From positions 1-64,000 of the forward strand of contig JADGDQ010000003.1 in the NCBI GenBank assembly GCA_016744805.1: DNA of 64,000 bases, read 5' to 3'. The translations under genes and the position numbers were made by a program. Origin of the DNA: Sulfurovaceae bacterium. GTDB taxonomy: Bacteria > Campylobacterota > Campylobacteria > Campylobacterales > Sulfurovaceae. Below, piece by piece: positions 28,450-36,965 of this stretch. The notes beneath the pieces were generated by a model. The model was not told the DNA's origin. It ran no database searches and was given only the letters and a program-made list of their open reading frames with translations. How positions within the stretch are numbered: position 1 is the stretch's first letter; each line of letters begins with the position of its first letter.

Positions 28450-31400
28450 ATGGAAATAATTTTAAGTGTAAATGAGACAAGAATAGTATCAAGTAGTGAA
28501 CATCAAGAGATTACTATTGAGGATGTTTTATTAAAGAGACTAGAGGCTTATAATTCAGAGTACCAAAGTATCAAACAAAATTCCGATAACGAGAAGCTAT
28601 TGGCATTGGGGAAAAAGCTTTTTCAAACTTTTGCTACGATACTCTCGTTGGATACTTGGCTCAATGCTTCTTCTACTAAAAAACTAGAGATTGTAAGCTC
28701 AATCACCCCAAATAATTTAGAAATTCTTTTACTCTCTTTGCCATGGGAGATATTGGCAACTGAGAAGGGTTATTTGGCAGAAGATAGACGACTCTTTGAA
28801 GTGATACGACGCATTGAATTTGCAAATGAAAATATAGAAGAAGCCCAATATAGTGATATCACACTTACCTTTATGGCTTCTGACCCAAACTTTGAGAGTG
28901 GTTTACAGTATGAGGTAGAAGAGAGAGTTATTTTGGATGCTGTACAAAAACACAAAAACTTACATCTAGTAGTAGAAGAGAGTGGGAACTTAATTAGTCT
29001 TCAAAATCGTCTGTTTGATTTGGGTCATTGTGATATGGTACATCTCTCATCTCATGGGGCTTTTGATGGAGATGATTATGTATTGATATTAGAGGATGAC
29101 CGCTTTAATGTAGAGATAACAAAAGCAGAGGACTTTAGATATTTAAGCACTATTATAAAAGCTCTATTCATATCGGCATGCCATAGTGCAGAGTTTAAAA
29201 ATAGAAAAAACATGGCAGTAGATATGGCTTCAATAGGTATTGCAAATGTTATTGGTTGGGATGGTGCAGTAAAAGATGAAGATGCTACAGAGTTTACAGC
29301 ATCTTTTTATAAATATCTACAGCTAGGCTCTTCTTTGTCTTCTGCTAGTGCAGGTGCACGCAGTGATATGTTACAACAAAATAGAAACGATTGGCACTTG
29401 GCTAGAGTCTATCTAAACGCCCATGGTGGCAAAGGTCTCAATAGTAGAATGGGTAACAAGAGTCCTAAAAAAAGGTATCAAAAAGTTCACAAGATTATAG
29501 ATGCTCAAAAAGGTGGAATCAAAGTAGCTAGTAGAGACTCTTTTGTCGGTCGTAGAAGAGAGACAAAAAGAGTACACCATGCATTTGACAATGAAAAATC
29601 CGTGCTTCTCTATGGCTTGGGAGGAACAGGAAAATCAAGCTTGGCAGTACGGATAGTAGAACGATTAAATCCGCCCTATACAGCTCTTTTTATCTATAAA
29701 AATTATGACTATTTTGCTTTGTTAACGGCTATAGAAAAAGAGGTAAGCAGAAATTATCCTGATTTGAATTTTTCTGAACTTATCAATAGTATACGAGAAA
29801 ATCCAAGCAGACTCTATCATACATTAGTAAATCTTTTAGAGAATAATTTAGATGAGTATCCTATTGTTTTGGTTATAGATGATTTGGAGCAGTATGTTTT
29901 AGAACCTCTTGCAAGAGGAGAAGATGATGTGATGGTCAAAGCAGAGTATCAGCTATTTTTTCAGAGTGTTATCTCTGCTTTTGAAGATGCAGAGACACAA
30001 TCAAAACTTCTGTTGACTTCTCGTTATAAATTTAAAATGGCTGATAGTAGCGATGGCTACTTAGACAAAATCAATGTCCCTGATATGACTAGGTCAGAAC
30101 AGATCAAACACTGGCTAGCAATTTCTAGAGATAATATATCTGATTTGGATGAACAAGAACAGTATCTTAGTAGAATATTTGAAGTCTCTAGAGGAAATCC
30201 AGGATTGCAAGATGTTTTGTTTGCACCCTTGGACAAAAAAGAGTTCACAACGCTAGAGTTGGCACTCAATAAGCTAGAGAGCTATCATATTGATGCGTTA
30301 AGTGAGAATAAATTGATAGGTGTAGATGATATAGACAAATACCTACAACGCATTGCACTAGAGATCTATCGTGATGCTTTGACAAAAACAGAGTTATATC
30401 TACTGACTATTTTAACTATCTTTAATTTTCCTATTCCCAAAAATCTTATAGCGTTATCAGCAGAACAGTTAGGCATAGATAATCCCCAAAAAGCACTTAC
30501 AAGGCTTGATAATTTTGGACTTATCAATCATCTCCAAGGAGAAGGTGTAGAGAACCATATCTCTTGTTATGGTTTGGTTTATAAAATAATAGAACCTCTC
30601 TCTGATCAAGATAGAAATGATATTGCTCAAATTACAATAAAACACTTATGGGATATTTGGTTTGGTACTCTGCTTAGAGAGAGAAACAACATAACTCTAA
30701 CTATAGACGATATAATGAATAAAGATATACTTCTTAACGAAGAAAGCTATTTAAATACTCTATTTAGTTCTAAATTGGAATACCAAAGATTAAATTTTTT
30801 ATATGATCTATGTCTATTGAATAATTTGATAAATTGGGATGAAGTAGGTGTGGAAAATATAGAATTCAAACAAATATTTGAGCTGATGTTATCTCTAAAT
30901 GCACTAACAAAACTCCAAATTTTGACTATGACTTTGTTTAATAAAATATCTGCACAACAGATAAAAGGAATTTTATTAGTCTCCATAGAGGAAATAACAA
31001 AGTTTAAAGAATCATTACCTAATGAGTCTATGATATTATCAGATTTAATTTTTCAACGATTTTCTTTTCGACCTGATTTAATGAAAAAGATGTATAATAT
31101 CTATTTTCCAGAATATTCGGAAGTGGAACACCGATTGTTACAAGAGATGAATAGTGATAGTGAAGAGAAAAAGCATATCACTATGATAGAACTTTCTAAA
31201 AATAATCAAGAGTTAGCGTCTAATCTTGGAAACTATGCAGTGTTCTTAACAGATAATCTCCAAGACTACCCAAAAGCCAAAGAGATGTATGAGAGAGCTT
31301 TAGAGGCAGATCCAAAACACGCAAATATTCTTGGAAACTATGCACACTTCTTAACAAATAATCTCCAAGACTACCCAAAAGCCCAAGAGATGTACGAAAG

Positions 31401-32298
31401 AGCGATAGAGGCAGATCCAAAACACACAAATATTCTTGGAAACTATGCACACTTCTTAACAAATAATCTCCAAGACTACCCAAAAGCCCAAGAGATGTAC
31501 GAAAGAGCCATAGAGGCAGAGCCAAATCACGCAAACAATCTTGGAAACTATGCTCTCTTCTTAACAAATAATCTCCAAGATTACCCAAAAGCCAAAGAGA
31601 TGTATGAGAGAGCTTTAGAGGCAGAGCCAAAACACACAAACAATCTTGGAAACTATGCACTCTTCTTAAAAAATAATCTCCAAGACTACCCAAAAGCCAA
31701 AGAGATGTATGAGAGAGCTTTAGAAGCAGATCCAAAACACGCAAACACTCTTGGAAACTATGCACTCTTCTTAAAAAATAATCTCCAAGACTACCCAAAA
31801 GCCCAAGAGATGTACGAAAGAGCGATAGAGGCAGATCCAAAACACGCACACACTCTTGGAAACTATGCACACTTCTTAACAAATAATCTCCAAGACTACC
31901 CAAAAGCCAAAGAGATGTACGAAAGAGCCATAGAGGCAGACCCAAAACACGCAAATAATCTTGGAAACTATGCAAAGTTTTTATTGGTTAAAGCTGAGTC
32001 CAAGAGAGGGATAGAGCTACTAGAGCAAGCAGAAAAAATTAAAGAGATTCATAATGATTTGGCTGTAGAGTTGGCTTTTTATAGATATGCTCATGTCCAG
32101 CCATACGATTTACAAGCTCTAAAGAGATTAATGCTAGAGGGTAGTAGATCTGTTGGCTGGGATTTGAGTATGAATGTAGCTAAAGCTGTAGAAGACAATC
32201 ATCCAGATAGTGATATGTTAATGATGATAGCAGATGTAATCAGTGGCAAAGAAGAGATAGAAAGTTTAAATAAATTTCTAAAGTGGAATAAGGATTAA
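28450..32298 (+). CDS. CHAT protease-like / STAND NTPase / TPR-repeat protein
   Basis: This 1282-residue protein has three parts. Residues about 80-340 form a CHAT (caspase-like) domain, with the predicted catalytic pair His202 in HLSSHGAF and Cys244 in FISACHSAEF. Residues about 365-620 form a STAND/NB-ARC-type NTPase, with Walker A GLGGTGKS (389-396) and Walker B VLVIDDLEQ ending near 480. A helical linker follows. Seven 35-residue TPR-like repeats occupy residues 926-1170, with a degenerate eighth after them. The combination is that of signal-responsive conflict proteins in which ligand binding to the repeats activates the effector through the NTPase. It sits between murF and lysS and overlaps neither. 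A small partner gene follows after one base. No CRISPR locus is nearby, so a type III-E role is not supported. Confidence 0.85.
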   Translation: MEIILSVNETRIVSSSEHQEITIEDVLLKRLEAYNSEYQSIKQNSDNEKLLALGKKLFQTFATILSLDTWLNASSTKKLEIVSSITPNNLEILLLSLPWEILATEKGYLAEDRRLFEVIRRIEFANENIEEAQYSDITLTFMASDPNFESGLQYEVEERVILDAVQKHKNLHLVVEESGNLISLQNRLFDLGHCDMVHLSSHGAFDGDDYVLILEDDRFNVEITKAEDFRYLSTIIKALFISACHSAEFKNRKNMAVDMASIGIANVIGWDGAVKDEDATEFTASFYKYLQLGSSLSSASAGARSDMLQQNRNDWHLARVYLNAHGGKGLNSRMGNKSPKKRYQKVHKIIDAQKGGIKVASRDSFVGRRRETKRVHHAFDNEKSVLLYGLGGTGKSSLAVRIVERLNPPYTALFIYKNYDYFALLTAIEKEVSRNYPDLNFSELINSIRENPSRLYHTLVNLLENNLDEYPIVLVIDDLEQYVLEPLARGEDDVMVKAEYQLFFQSVISAFEDAETQSKLLLTSRYKFKMADSSDGYLDKINVPDMTRSEQIKHWLAISRDNISDLDEQEQYLSRIFEVSRGNPGLQDVLFAPLDKKEFTTLELALNKLESYHIDALSENKLIGVDDIDKYLQRIALEIYRDALTKTELYLLTILTIFNFPIPKNLIALSAEQLGIDNPQKALTRLDNFGLINHLQGEGVENHISCYGLVYKIIEPLSDQDRNDIAQITIKHLWDIWFGTLLRERNNITLTIDDIMNKDILLNEESYLNTLFSSKLEYQRLNFLYDLCLLNNLINWDEVGVENIEFKQIFELMLSLNALTKLQILTMTLFNKISAQQIKGILLVSIEEITKFKESLPNESMILSDLIFQRFSFRPDLMKKMYNIYFPEYSEVEHRLLQEMNSDSEEKKHITMIELSKNNQELASNLGNYAVFLTDNLQDYPKAKEMYERALEADPKHANILGNYAHFLTNNLQDYPKAQEMYERAIEADPKHTNILGNYAHFLTNNLQDYPKAQEMYERAIEAEPNHANNLGNYALFLTNNLQDYPKAKEMYERALEAEPKHTNNLGNYALFLKNNLQDYPKAKEMYERALEADPKHANTLGNYALFLKNNLQDYPKAQEMYERAIEADPKHAHTLGNYAHFLTNNLQDYPKAKEMYERAIEADPKHANNLGNYAKFLLVKAESKRGIELLEQAEKIKEIHNDLAVELAFYRYAHVQPYDLQALKRLMLEGSRSVGWDLSMNVAKAVEDNHPDSDMLMMIADVISGKEEIESLNKFLKWNKD
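31225..31959 (+). repeat. Seven tandem 105-base repeats coding for TPR units
   Basis: Seven in-frame units of exactly 105 bases begin at 31225, 31330, 31435, 31540, 31645, 31750 and 31855, and an eighth (31960) diverges after about 15 bases. Each begins CTTGGAAACTATGCA and encodes LGNYAxFLxNNLQDYPKA. Differences are confined to a few codons (for example V/H/L at unit position 6, T/K at 9, K/Q at 19, L/I at 26, D/E at 29). The near-identity at DNA level indicates recent duplication or gene conversion. Confidence 0.95.
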
Positions 32299-32299
32299 A

Positions 32300-32653
32300 A
32301 TGAAAAAAATAGAAATAAGTATACCTGAGAATGAACAGAGATTAGAGTCAGCTATTAAAAGCTTTGTTTTAGAAGAGTTTAGAGAAGATGCACAGTTTAG
32401 TATAGACAGCATATCCCCTGAACTCAAATACAAAGACCCTACAATAGGTGAGATAGGTTGGATAACACTTCAAGTAATAGCAACCGTAGAAGGATCTCTA
32501 CAATTTTCTGAGCGAATAGGACGCGTAGAGAGAGTCAAAAAGCTTATGAAAACGATTAATGAAGTAGGAAAATCTGTATATGTTAAAATAGGAGAAGCTG
32601 ATATAATTGATTTACTAGGAATGGATATTGATGATATTATGAATATTTTATAA
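32300..32653 (+). CDS. Small partner of the CHAT-STAND-TPR protein (unknown; possibly EACC1-like)
   Basis: This 117-residue protein starts one base after the CHAT gene stop, so the two are co-translated. It has no signal peptide or membrane segment. The pattern is an N-terminal strand (MKKIEISIPENE), a helix with acidic residues, a loop DPTIGEIGWITLQVI, an amphipathic segment ERIGRVERVKKLMKTI, and a final strand YVKIGEADI. Size, position and the central GE(I/M)G-type motif recall the small effector-associated constant components described for STAND conflict systems, but I cannot confirm this. No catalytic motif is evident. Confidence 0.75.
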   Translation: MKKIEISIPENEQRLESAIKSFVLEEFREDAQFSIDSISPELKYKDPTIGEIGWITLQVIATVEGSLQFSERIGRVERVKKLMKTINEVGKSVYVKIGEADIIDLLGMDIDDIMNIL

Positions 32654-32662
32654 ATTAAGTTA

Positions 32663-32698
32663 TCTCAGTAAAAATCTATAGAATAATTTTCACTGAGA
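32663..32698. terminator. Bidirectional terminator-like inverted repeat between convergent genes
   Basis: TCTCAGT (32663-32669) pairs with ACTGAGA (32692-32698), extended by an A-run and a T-run inside (AAAAAT / ATTTT) with one bulge. It lies between the stop of the small partner gene and the stop of convergent lysS, where a shared terminator is expected. Short A/T tracts flank it on both sides. Confidence 0.55.
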
Positions 32699-32717
32699 AA
32701 GAGACTAACTTAGGATT

Positions 32718-34355
32718 TTATTTCTCCATCATTCTCTTTTTACAAGCGACACCATCTATACAAAACATCCCTTTGCCTTTTTTGGCAGGTTTTAGCTCTT
32801 CTATATTTTCGTTCCCACATTTTTTGCATTTATTCTCATCTGAAACTACAATAGTTACAGGTTTTGGTGCTTCTGGTTTCATAGCAGGAAAGAGCAGAAC
32901 ATCACGAATAGTGTGTTGGTTTGTAAGCATCATCACAAGTCTATCTATCCCTATCCCTTGCCCTGCTGTTGGGGTCATACCATACGAGAGAGCATTTACA
33001 AAATCTTCATCCATCTCATGGGCTTCATCATCACCAGCATCTTTTGCAGACATTTGCCCTTGGAATCTTTCTAGTTGATCAAGAGGATCATTAAGCTCAG
33101 AAAAGGCATTGGCTATCTCTTTGCCTGCCATAAAGAGTTCAAATCTCTCTGTTACTTCTGGGTTAGCATCACTTCTTCTAGCTAGAGGACTAATCTCTAC
33201 AGGATAATCAGTAATAAAAGTAGGATCTATTAGTTTTGCTTCTACAAACTCATCAAAGAGTTCACCTTGAAGTTGTCCTAGATTGAGGTTTGGTTTTATT
33301 TGAATATTTTGTTCTTTACAATAAGTATAAATACTCTCTTTACTATGACAAATATCAGCAGGAACGCCACCTACTGTAGTCAAACTCTCTACAAGTCCTA
33401 TCTCTGTAAAGTTATCAAAATTAATCTCTATATCACCATAAGGTAAAATTTTTGGAAGTTTAAGATGTTCAAAGAGATATGCAAAATACTCTTTGGTAAG
33501 CTCTATAAGGTCTCTATATGTTTTATATGCCCAGTAAAACTCTATAGATGTAAATTCAGGATTGTGTGTAGCATCCATCCCCTCATTTCTAAAGTTTCTA
33601 TTTATCTCAAAGACTGCTTCAAATCCACCTACAATAAGTCTTTTAAGATAGAGTTCTGGTGCAATTCGTAGATACCTATCAATCCCCAAAGAGTTATGAT
33701 GAGTAACAAATGGCTTGGCATTTGCTCCACCTGCAATAGGGTGCATCATAGGGGTTTCAACCTCCAAAAAGCCTCTATCTTCAAAGAATCTTCTTGTAAG
33801 CGATATAACCTTACTTCGTGTTTCAAAAGTCTTTTTAACATCAGGATTCATAATTAAGTCTAAGTATCTTTGTCTATATCTTAGTTCTTTATCTTTGAGT
33901 CCATTAAATTTTTCAGGAAGAAGAGAAATAGCTTTGGTAACTATTTCAAATTTTTTACAGTGTAGCGTAAGCTCGCCAGTTTGCGTAACAAATGGATAAC
34001 CTTCAGCTACAACTATATCACCTACTTCAATAAGCTTTTTAACTTTGTTATAATAGCCTTCTGGTAAATCATCTCTATTATAATATATCTGAACAAGACC
34101 ATCACTATCTTCTAGTTTAGCAAAAGCAGCTTTACCCATTATACGGATAAATTTAAGTCTTCCAGTAAGTCTATATGTCTTGTTCTCATCTTTCTTTTCA
34201 TCAGCATCTAGCTCTTTGATATATGCACATTCATCTAAAAATTGTTTAGAGGGTGTGCCTTTTTCTATTTGGTTTGGATAAGGGTTAAAACCCTCTTCTC
34301 GTAACTGCTGTGCTTTTTTTATTCTCTCTTGGATATATTGATTATCAAATATCAA
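32718..34355 (-). CDS. lysS: Lysyl-tRNA synthetase (class II) with C-terminal cysteine-rich tail
   Basis: This 545-residue enzyme charges tRNA-Lys. It has an N-terminal OB-fold anticodon-binding domain (about residues 60-150) and class II motifs: motif 1 around [15 protein letters not shown], motif 2 [14 protein letters not shown], and motif 3 GIGIDRLVM. The typical family end ([13 protein letters not shown]) is reached near residue 495. About 45 further residues follow with a CxxC...C...C pattern ([22 protein letters not shown]), resembling a zinc ribbon. The enzyme usually stops at about 500 residues, so the tail is an addition. It follows fur, as in Campylobacter. Confidence 0.95.
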   Translation of the reverse strand: MIFDNQYIQERIKKAQQLREEGFNPYPNQIEKGTPSKQFLDECAYIKELDADEKKDENKTYRLTGRLKFIRIMGKAAFAKLEDSDGLVQIYYNRDDLPEGYYNKVKKLIEVGDIVVAEGYPFVTQTGELTLHCKKFEIVTKAISLLPEKFNGLKDKELRYRQRYLDLIMNPDVKKTFETRSKVISLTRRFFEDRGFLEVETPMMHPIAGGANAKPFVTHHNSLGIDRYLRIAPELYLKRLIVGGFEAVFEINRNFRNEGMDATHNPEFTSIEFYWAYKTYRDLIELTKEYFAYLFEHLKLPKILPYGDIEINFDNFTEIGLVESLTTVGGVPADICHSKESIYTYCKEQNIQIKPNLNLGQLQGELFDEFVEAKLIDPTFITDYPVEISPLARRSDANPEVTERFELFMAGKEIANAFSELNDPLDQLERFQGQMSAKDAGDDEAHEMDEDFVNALSYGMTPTAGQGIGIDRLVMMLTNQHTIRDVLLFPAMKPEAPKPVTIVVSDENKCKKCGNENIEELKPAKKGKGMFCIDGVACKKRMMEK

Positions 34356-34393
34356 AGTTGCTCCTGTATTGTAGTATTGATTTTTATCTGTGG

Positions 34394-34837
34394 TTATTTA
34401 TCTTGACAATCTTTACAAATACCTGTAATATTCATAATATGTCCTGTCATTTTGAAGTTAAATTTTTTGGCAATCTTTTTTTGTTGTTCTTCTATGGTCT
34501 CATCATAAAACTCTATAAGCTTTTCACACTCTAAACATATTAGATGATCATGATGTGCTTTAATACCTAATTCATATTTTTTGCCTTTTGCACCAAATGA
34601 AAGAGAATCAACCATTCCTGACTCTTCTAATACACTCAATGTTCGATAGATAGTAGCAATTCCTATTGTTAAATCAGGGTACTGTTTTTTCATCATACCC
34701 AAAATCTCTTCTGGTGTAGAGTGGTCTTTGTTTTCATAAAGTGTTTTGAGTATTAGCTCACGCTGTTTTGTAAATTTTAGTCCCTTATCTCTTAGAAGCT
34801 TCCTAAAAGTCTCTAAGAGTGTTTCATAATCTAGCAT
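34394..34837 (-). CDS. fur: Ferric uptake regulator Fur
   Basis: This 147-residue metal-responsive repressor has an N-terminal winged helix (about residues 15-85, with [20 protein letters not shown]) and a C-terminal metal-binding and dimerisation domain containing [19 protein letters not shown] CxxC pair at the end (GICKDCQ) forms, with the first CxxC (CLEC), a structural zinc site. It lies 38 bases upstream of lysS, the same linkage as in C. jejuni, where fur is transcribed from upstream genes. Confidence 0.95.
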   Translation of the reverse strand: MLDYETLLETFRKLLRDKGLKFTKQRELILKTLYENKDHSTPEEILGMMKKQYPDLTIGIATIYRTLSVLEESGMVDSLSFGAKGKKYELGIKAHHDHLICLECEKLIEFYDETIEEQQKKIAKKFNFKMTGHIMNITGICKDCQDK

Positions 34838-34845
34838 TCTTCTCT

Positions 34846-35427
34846 CTACTTAAGATTTGTTTGATTTGTATCTTGCAAGAGAACTGTTGTAGGTGCTACA
34901 GTACTATTGAGATCAGCATTAAATGTATTTAGGTCAATATTAATAAGAAAAGCCCCTGATTGTTTAAGATATGGATAAAGGATACTATCTTTTACATGCT
35001 TTTCTAAATTATCTTTTACTAGTGTTACATTTGATAATGCTGTAACAATAAGAGCAAAAATCAAAAAATATTTTCCACCACCTACAAGGAAACCTAGAAG
35101 ACGATTAATAAAACCTAATCCACTAGCATAAGTAAGTTTTGAAAAAAGTCCCCCAATGGCTACAGAGATAAGCCAAAGAGATCCAAGTATAGCAATAAAT
35201 CCAATAAGCCGTAATGCTGCTATATTTTCCATCTGAAAAAAGTTTGCATCAATAAAAACAGCAGCTTTATCAGCCATTCGAGATGCTATATAGACACCAC
35301 CAATAAGTCCCAAAAGACCAAAAAATTCTTTGATTACGCCATTTATAAAGCCCTTAAGCCCTAAAATAAAAATAATAGATGCAATAATTACATCAAAGTA
35401 ATTTAAGTTAAGTGTTGAAAAATCCAT
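34846..35427 (-). CDS. cvpA: CvpA-family membrane protein
   Basis: This 193-residue protein has four membrane segments (about residues 12-30, 33-50, 66-88 and 115-135). The start NYFDVIIASIIFILGLKGFI is typical of CvpA proteins, named after colicin V production and linked to envelope stress. It lies 8 bases upstream of fur and 13 bases downstream of pilT, in a compact operon. Confidence 0.85.
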   Translation of the reverse strand: MDFSTLNLNYFDVIIASIIFILGLKGFINGVIKEFFGLLGLIGGVYIASRMADKAAVFIDANFFQMENIAALRLIGFIAILGSLWLISVAIGGLFSKLTYASGLGFINRLLGFLVGGGKYFLIFALIVTALSNVTLVKDNLEKHVKDSILYPYLKQSGAFLINIDLNTFNADLNSTVAPTTVLLQDTNQTNLK

Positions 35428-35440
35428 ACTTATTTATCCT

Positions 35441-36520
35441 TTATAATTTATTAAGTGCTGCTCTCATTTCATCGGGTTTATTGGCAAACTGCATAGCAAC
35501 ATCACTTGTAATCTTACCATCTTTATAATAACCCAAAATAGATTGAGTTTGCGTTTGCATTCCTGAATCACCTTGACCCATTTGCATCTGAGAGTAAATA
35601 TGGTGTACTTTATTTTCACGAATCAAGTTACCAATAGCACTATTTGTAATCAAAATTTCTGCAGCAGCTACACGACCACCACCCTTTTTTGGTAAAAGCA
35701 TTTGTGATATAACAGCCACCAATGAACCACCAACCATAGCTCTAATCTGATCTTGTCTCTCTGCTGCAAAAACATCAATAATACGGTTAATTGTTCCTGG
35801 AGCAGAAGAGGTGTGCAGTGTACCAAAAACCAAGTGACCCGTCTCTGCCATGGTAAGTCCTGCTTCTACGGTAACTTCATCACGCATCTCCCCAATAATA
35901 ACAATATCAGGATCTTGACGCAATGCACCTTTCATCGCAGCCGCAAAGCTATTGGTATCAGGACCAACATTTCTATGAGAAAAGAGAGATTTTTTATTTT
36001 GGTGAATAAATTCAACAGGATCTTCAACAGTAAGAATATGTTTATACTCTGTGATATTAATCTCATTAATCATAGCAGCAAGAGTAGTAGATTTACCAGA
36101 ACCAGTAGGACCAGTTACAAGTATCATCCCTTTTTCTCTTTTGATCATCTCTTTATAAATCCCAGGAGCTCCTAGGTCATCTAGTGCAGGAATCTCCACA
36201 GGAATAATCCTAAATGCAGCAGCAACATCACCCATAGTTCTATAGTAGTTTCCTCTAAATCGTCCCATCCCTGGAACTTCTATAGCAAAGTCTAGCTCAT
36301 TAAACTCTTCAAAGTCCTGTTTTTGTTTCTCTGTAAGAAGTGAGTAACACATAGTTTCTACATCTTCACCATCCATAATAGGAAGATTCACTCTTTTGAG
36401 CTTCCCACCCATTCTAATTTGTGGTTCACTTCGACTAACTAAGTGCAAATCTGATGAGCCATGACTCACAACACTCTGTAGGAGTTTTTTTACATTAAAT
36501 TTAGATTCTTCTTCTGCCAT
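35441..36520 (-). CDS. pilT: Type IV pilus retraction ATPase PilT
   Basis: This 359-residue ATPase has a PAS-like N-terminal domain (about residues 1-100) and a RecA core with Walker A GPTGSGKS (137-144), Asp box DPDIVIIGEMRD, and His box TGHLVFGTLHTSSA. The AIRNLIRE-type motif, here AIGNLIRENKVHHIYSQMQM, is the PilT C-terminal signature. PilT disassembles pili during twitching or DNA uptake. It is far from the cts-like operon and lies inside the gatC-cvpA-fur-lysS neighbourhood, where C. jejuni has no pilT. Confidence 0.93.
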   Translation of the reverse strand: MAEEESKFNVKKLLQSVVSHGSSDLHLVSRSEPQIRMGGKLKRVNLPIMDGEDVETMCYSLLTEKQKQDFEEFNELDFAIEVPGMGRFRGNYYRTMGDVAAAFRIIPVEIPALDDLGAPGIYKEMIKREKGMILVTGPTGSGKSTTLAAMINEINITEYKHILTVEDPVEFIHQNKKSLFSHRNVGPDTNSFAAAMKGALRQDPDIVIIGEMRDEVTVEAGLTMAETGHLVFGTLHTSSAPGTINRIIDVFAAERQDQIRAMVGGSLVAVISQMLLPKKGGGRVAAAEILITNSAIGNLIRENKVHHIYSQMQMGQGDSGMQTQTQSILGYYKDGKITSDVAMQFANKPDEMRAALNKL

Positions 36521-36564
36521 TTTTTATCCTTTTAATGATCTTCAATTTTAACTATACCCAAAAA

Positions 36565-36855
36565 CTATTCAATAATAGCAGGTACAACAAAAAAGTCATC
36601 TTCGCTCAATGGCGCATGACTTAATATACTTTTGCCTACTGTAAGGTTGGGAGATACAGTATCTTCTCGCATCGGTGTTCCCCCCTCAAGTGTAGAAAAA
36701 GAGGCATCAAGGTTAGAGGTATCAAGCTGTGCTAGATTTTCAACATAGGATACAATTTCTGAGAGTTGAGACATAACCTCTTCTTTTTTATCTTCATCAA
36801 TATAGAGATGAGAGAGTTTCTCTAGTTTTTCTAAAACAGTGTTGTCAATTTGCAC
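36565..36855 (-). CDS. gatC: Aspartyl/glutamyl-tRNA amidotransferase subunit C
   Basis: This 96-residue protein has the GatC pattern: LEKLSHLYIDEDKKEEVMSQ near the N terminus, a central YVENLAQLDTSNLDA, and a C-terminal MREDTVSPNLT and LSHAPLSEDDFFVVPAII. GatC stabilises GatA and GatB, which convert misacylated Glu-tRNA-Gln and Asp-tRNA-Asn. Neither is in the window. It is the first gene of the run leading to pilT, cvpA, fur and lysS, and diverges from dapE. Confidence 0.95.
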   Translation of the reverse strand: MQIDNTVLEKLEKLSHLYIDEDKKEEVMSQLSEIVSYVENLAQLDTSNLDASFSTLEGGTPMREDTVSPNLTVGKSILSHAPLSEDDFFVVPAIIE

Positions 36856-36965
36856 AATAATCCTTTATTTAGCTATTCTTACGATTTTTATTATTATATA
36901 TTAAAATAGATTAAGATATAACACGCTATAAATAAATCAACTATTAAATCAAAGGATAAGTCCAA

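Noticed and set aside
31225-31959. Regular repeats considered as a CRISPR array or satellite
   Set aside because: There are no unique spacers; the whole 105-base unit is coding and in frame with the CHAT protein.
31220-31975. Long repetitive open frame (251 codons) on the minus strand
   Set aside because: It is the antisense shadow of the 105-base repeats; a repeat length divisible by three keeps other frames open. It has no ribosome site and is all Leu/Ser-rich.
28450-32298. CHAT-TPR protein considered as a type III-E CRISPR-linked protease
   Set aside because: No cas gene or CRISPR array is in the window, and the domain order includes a STAND NTPase.
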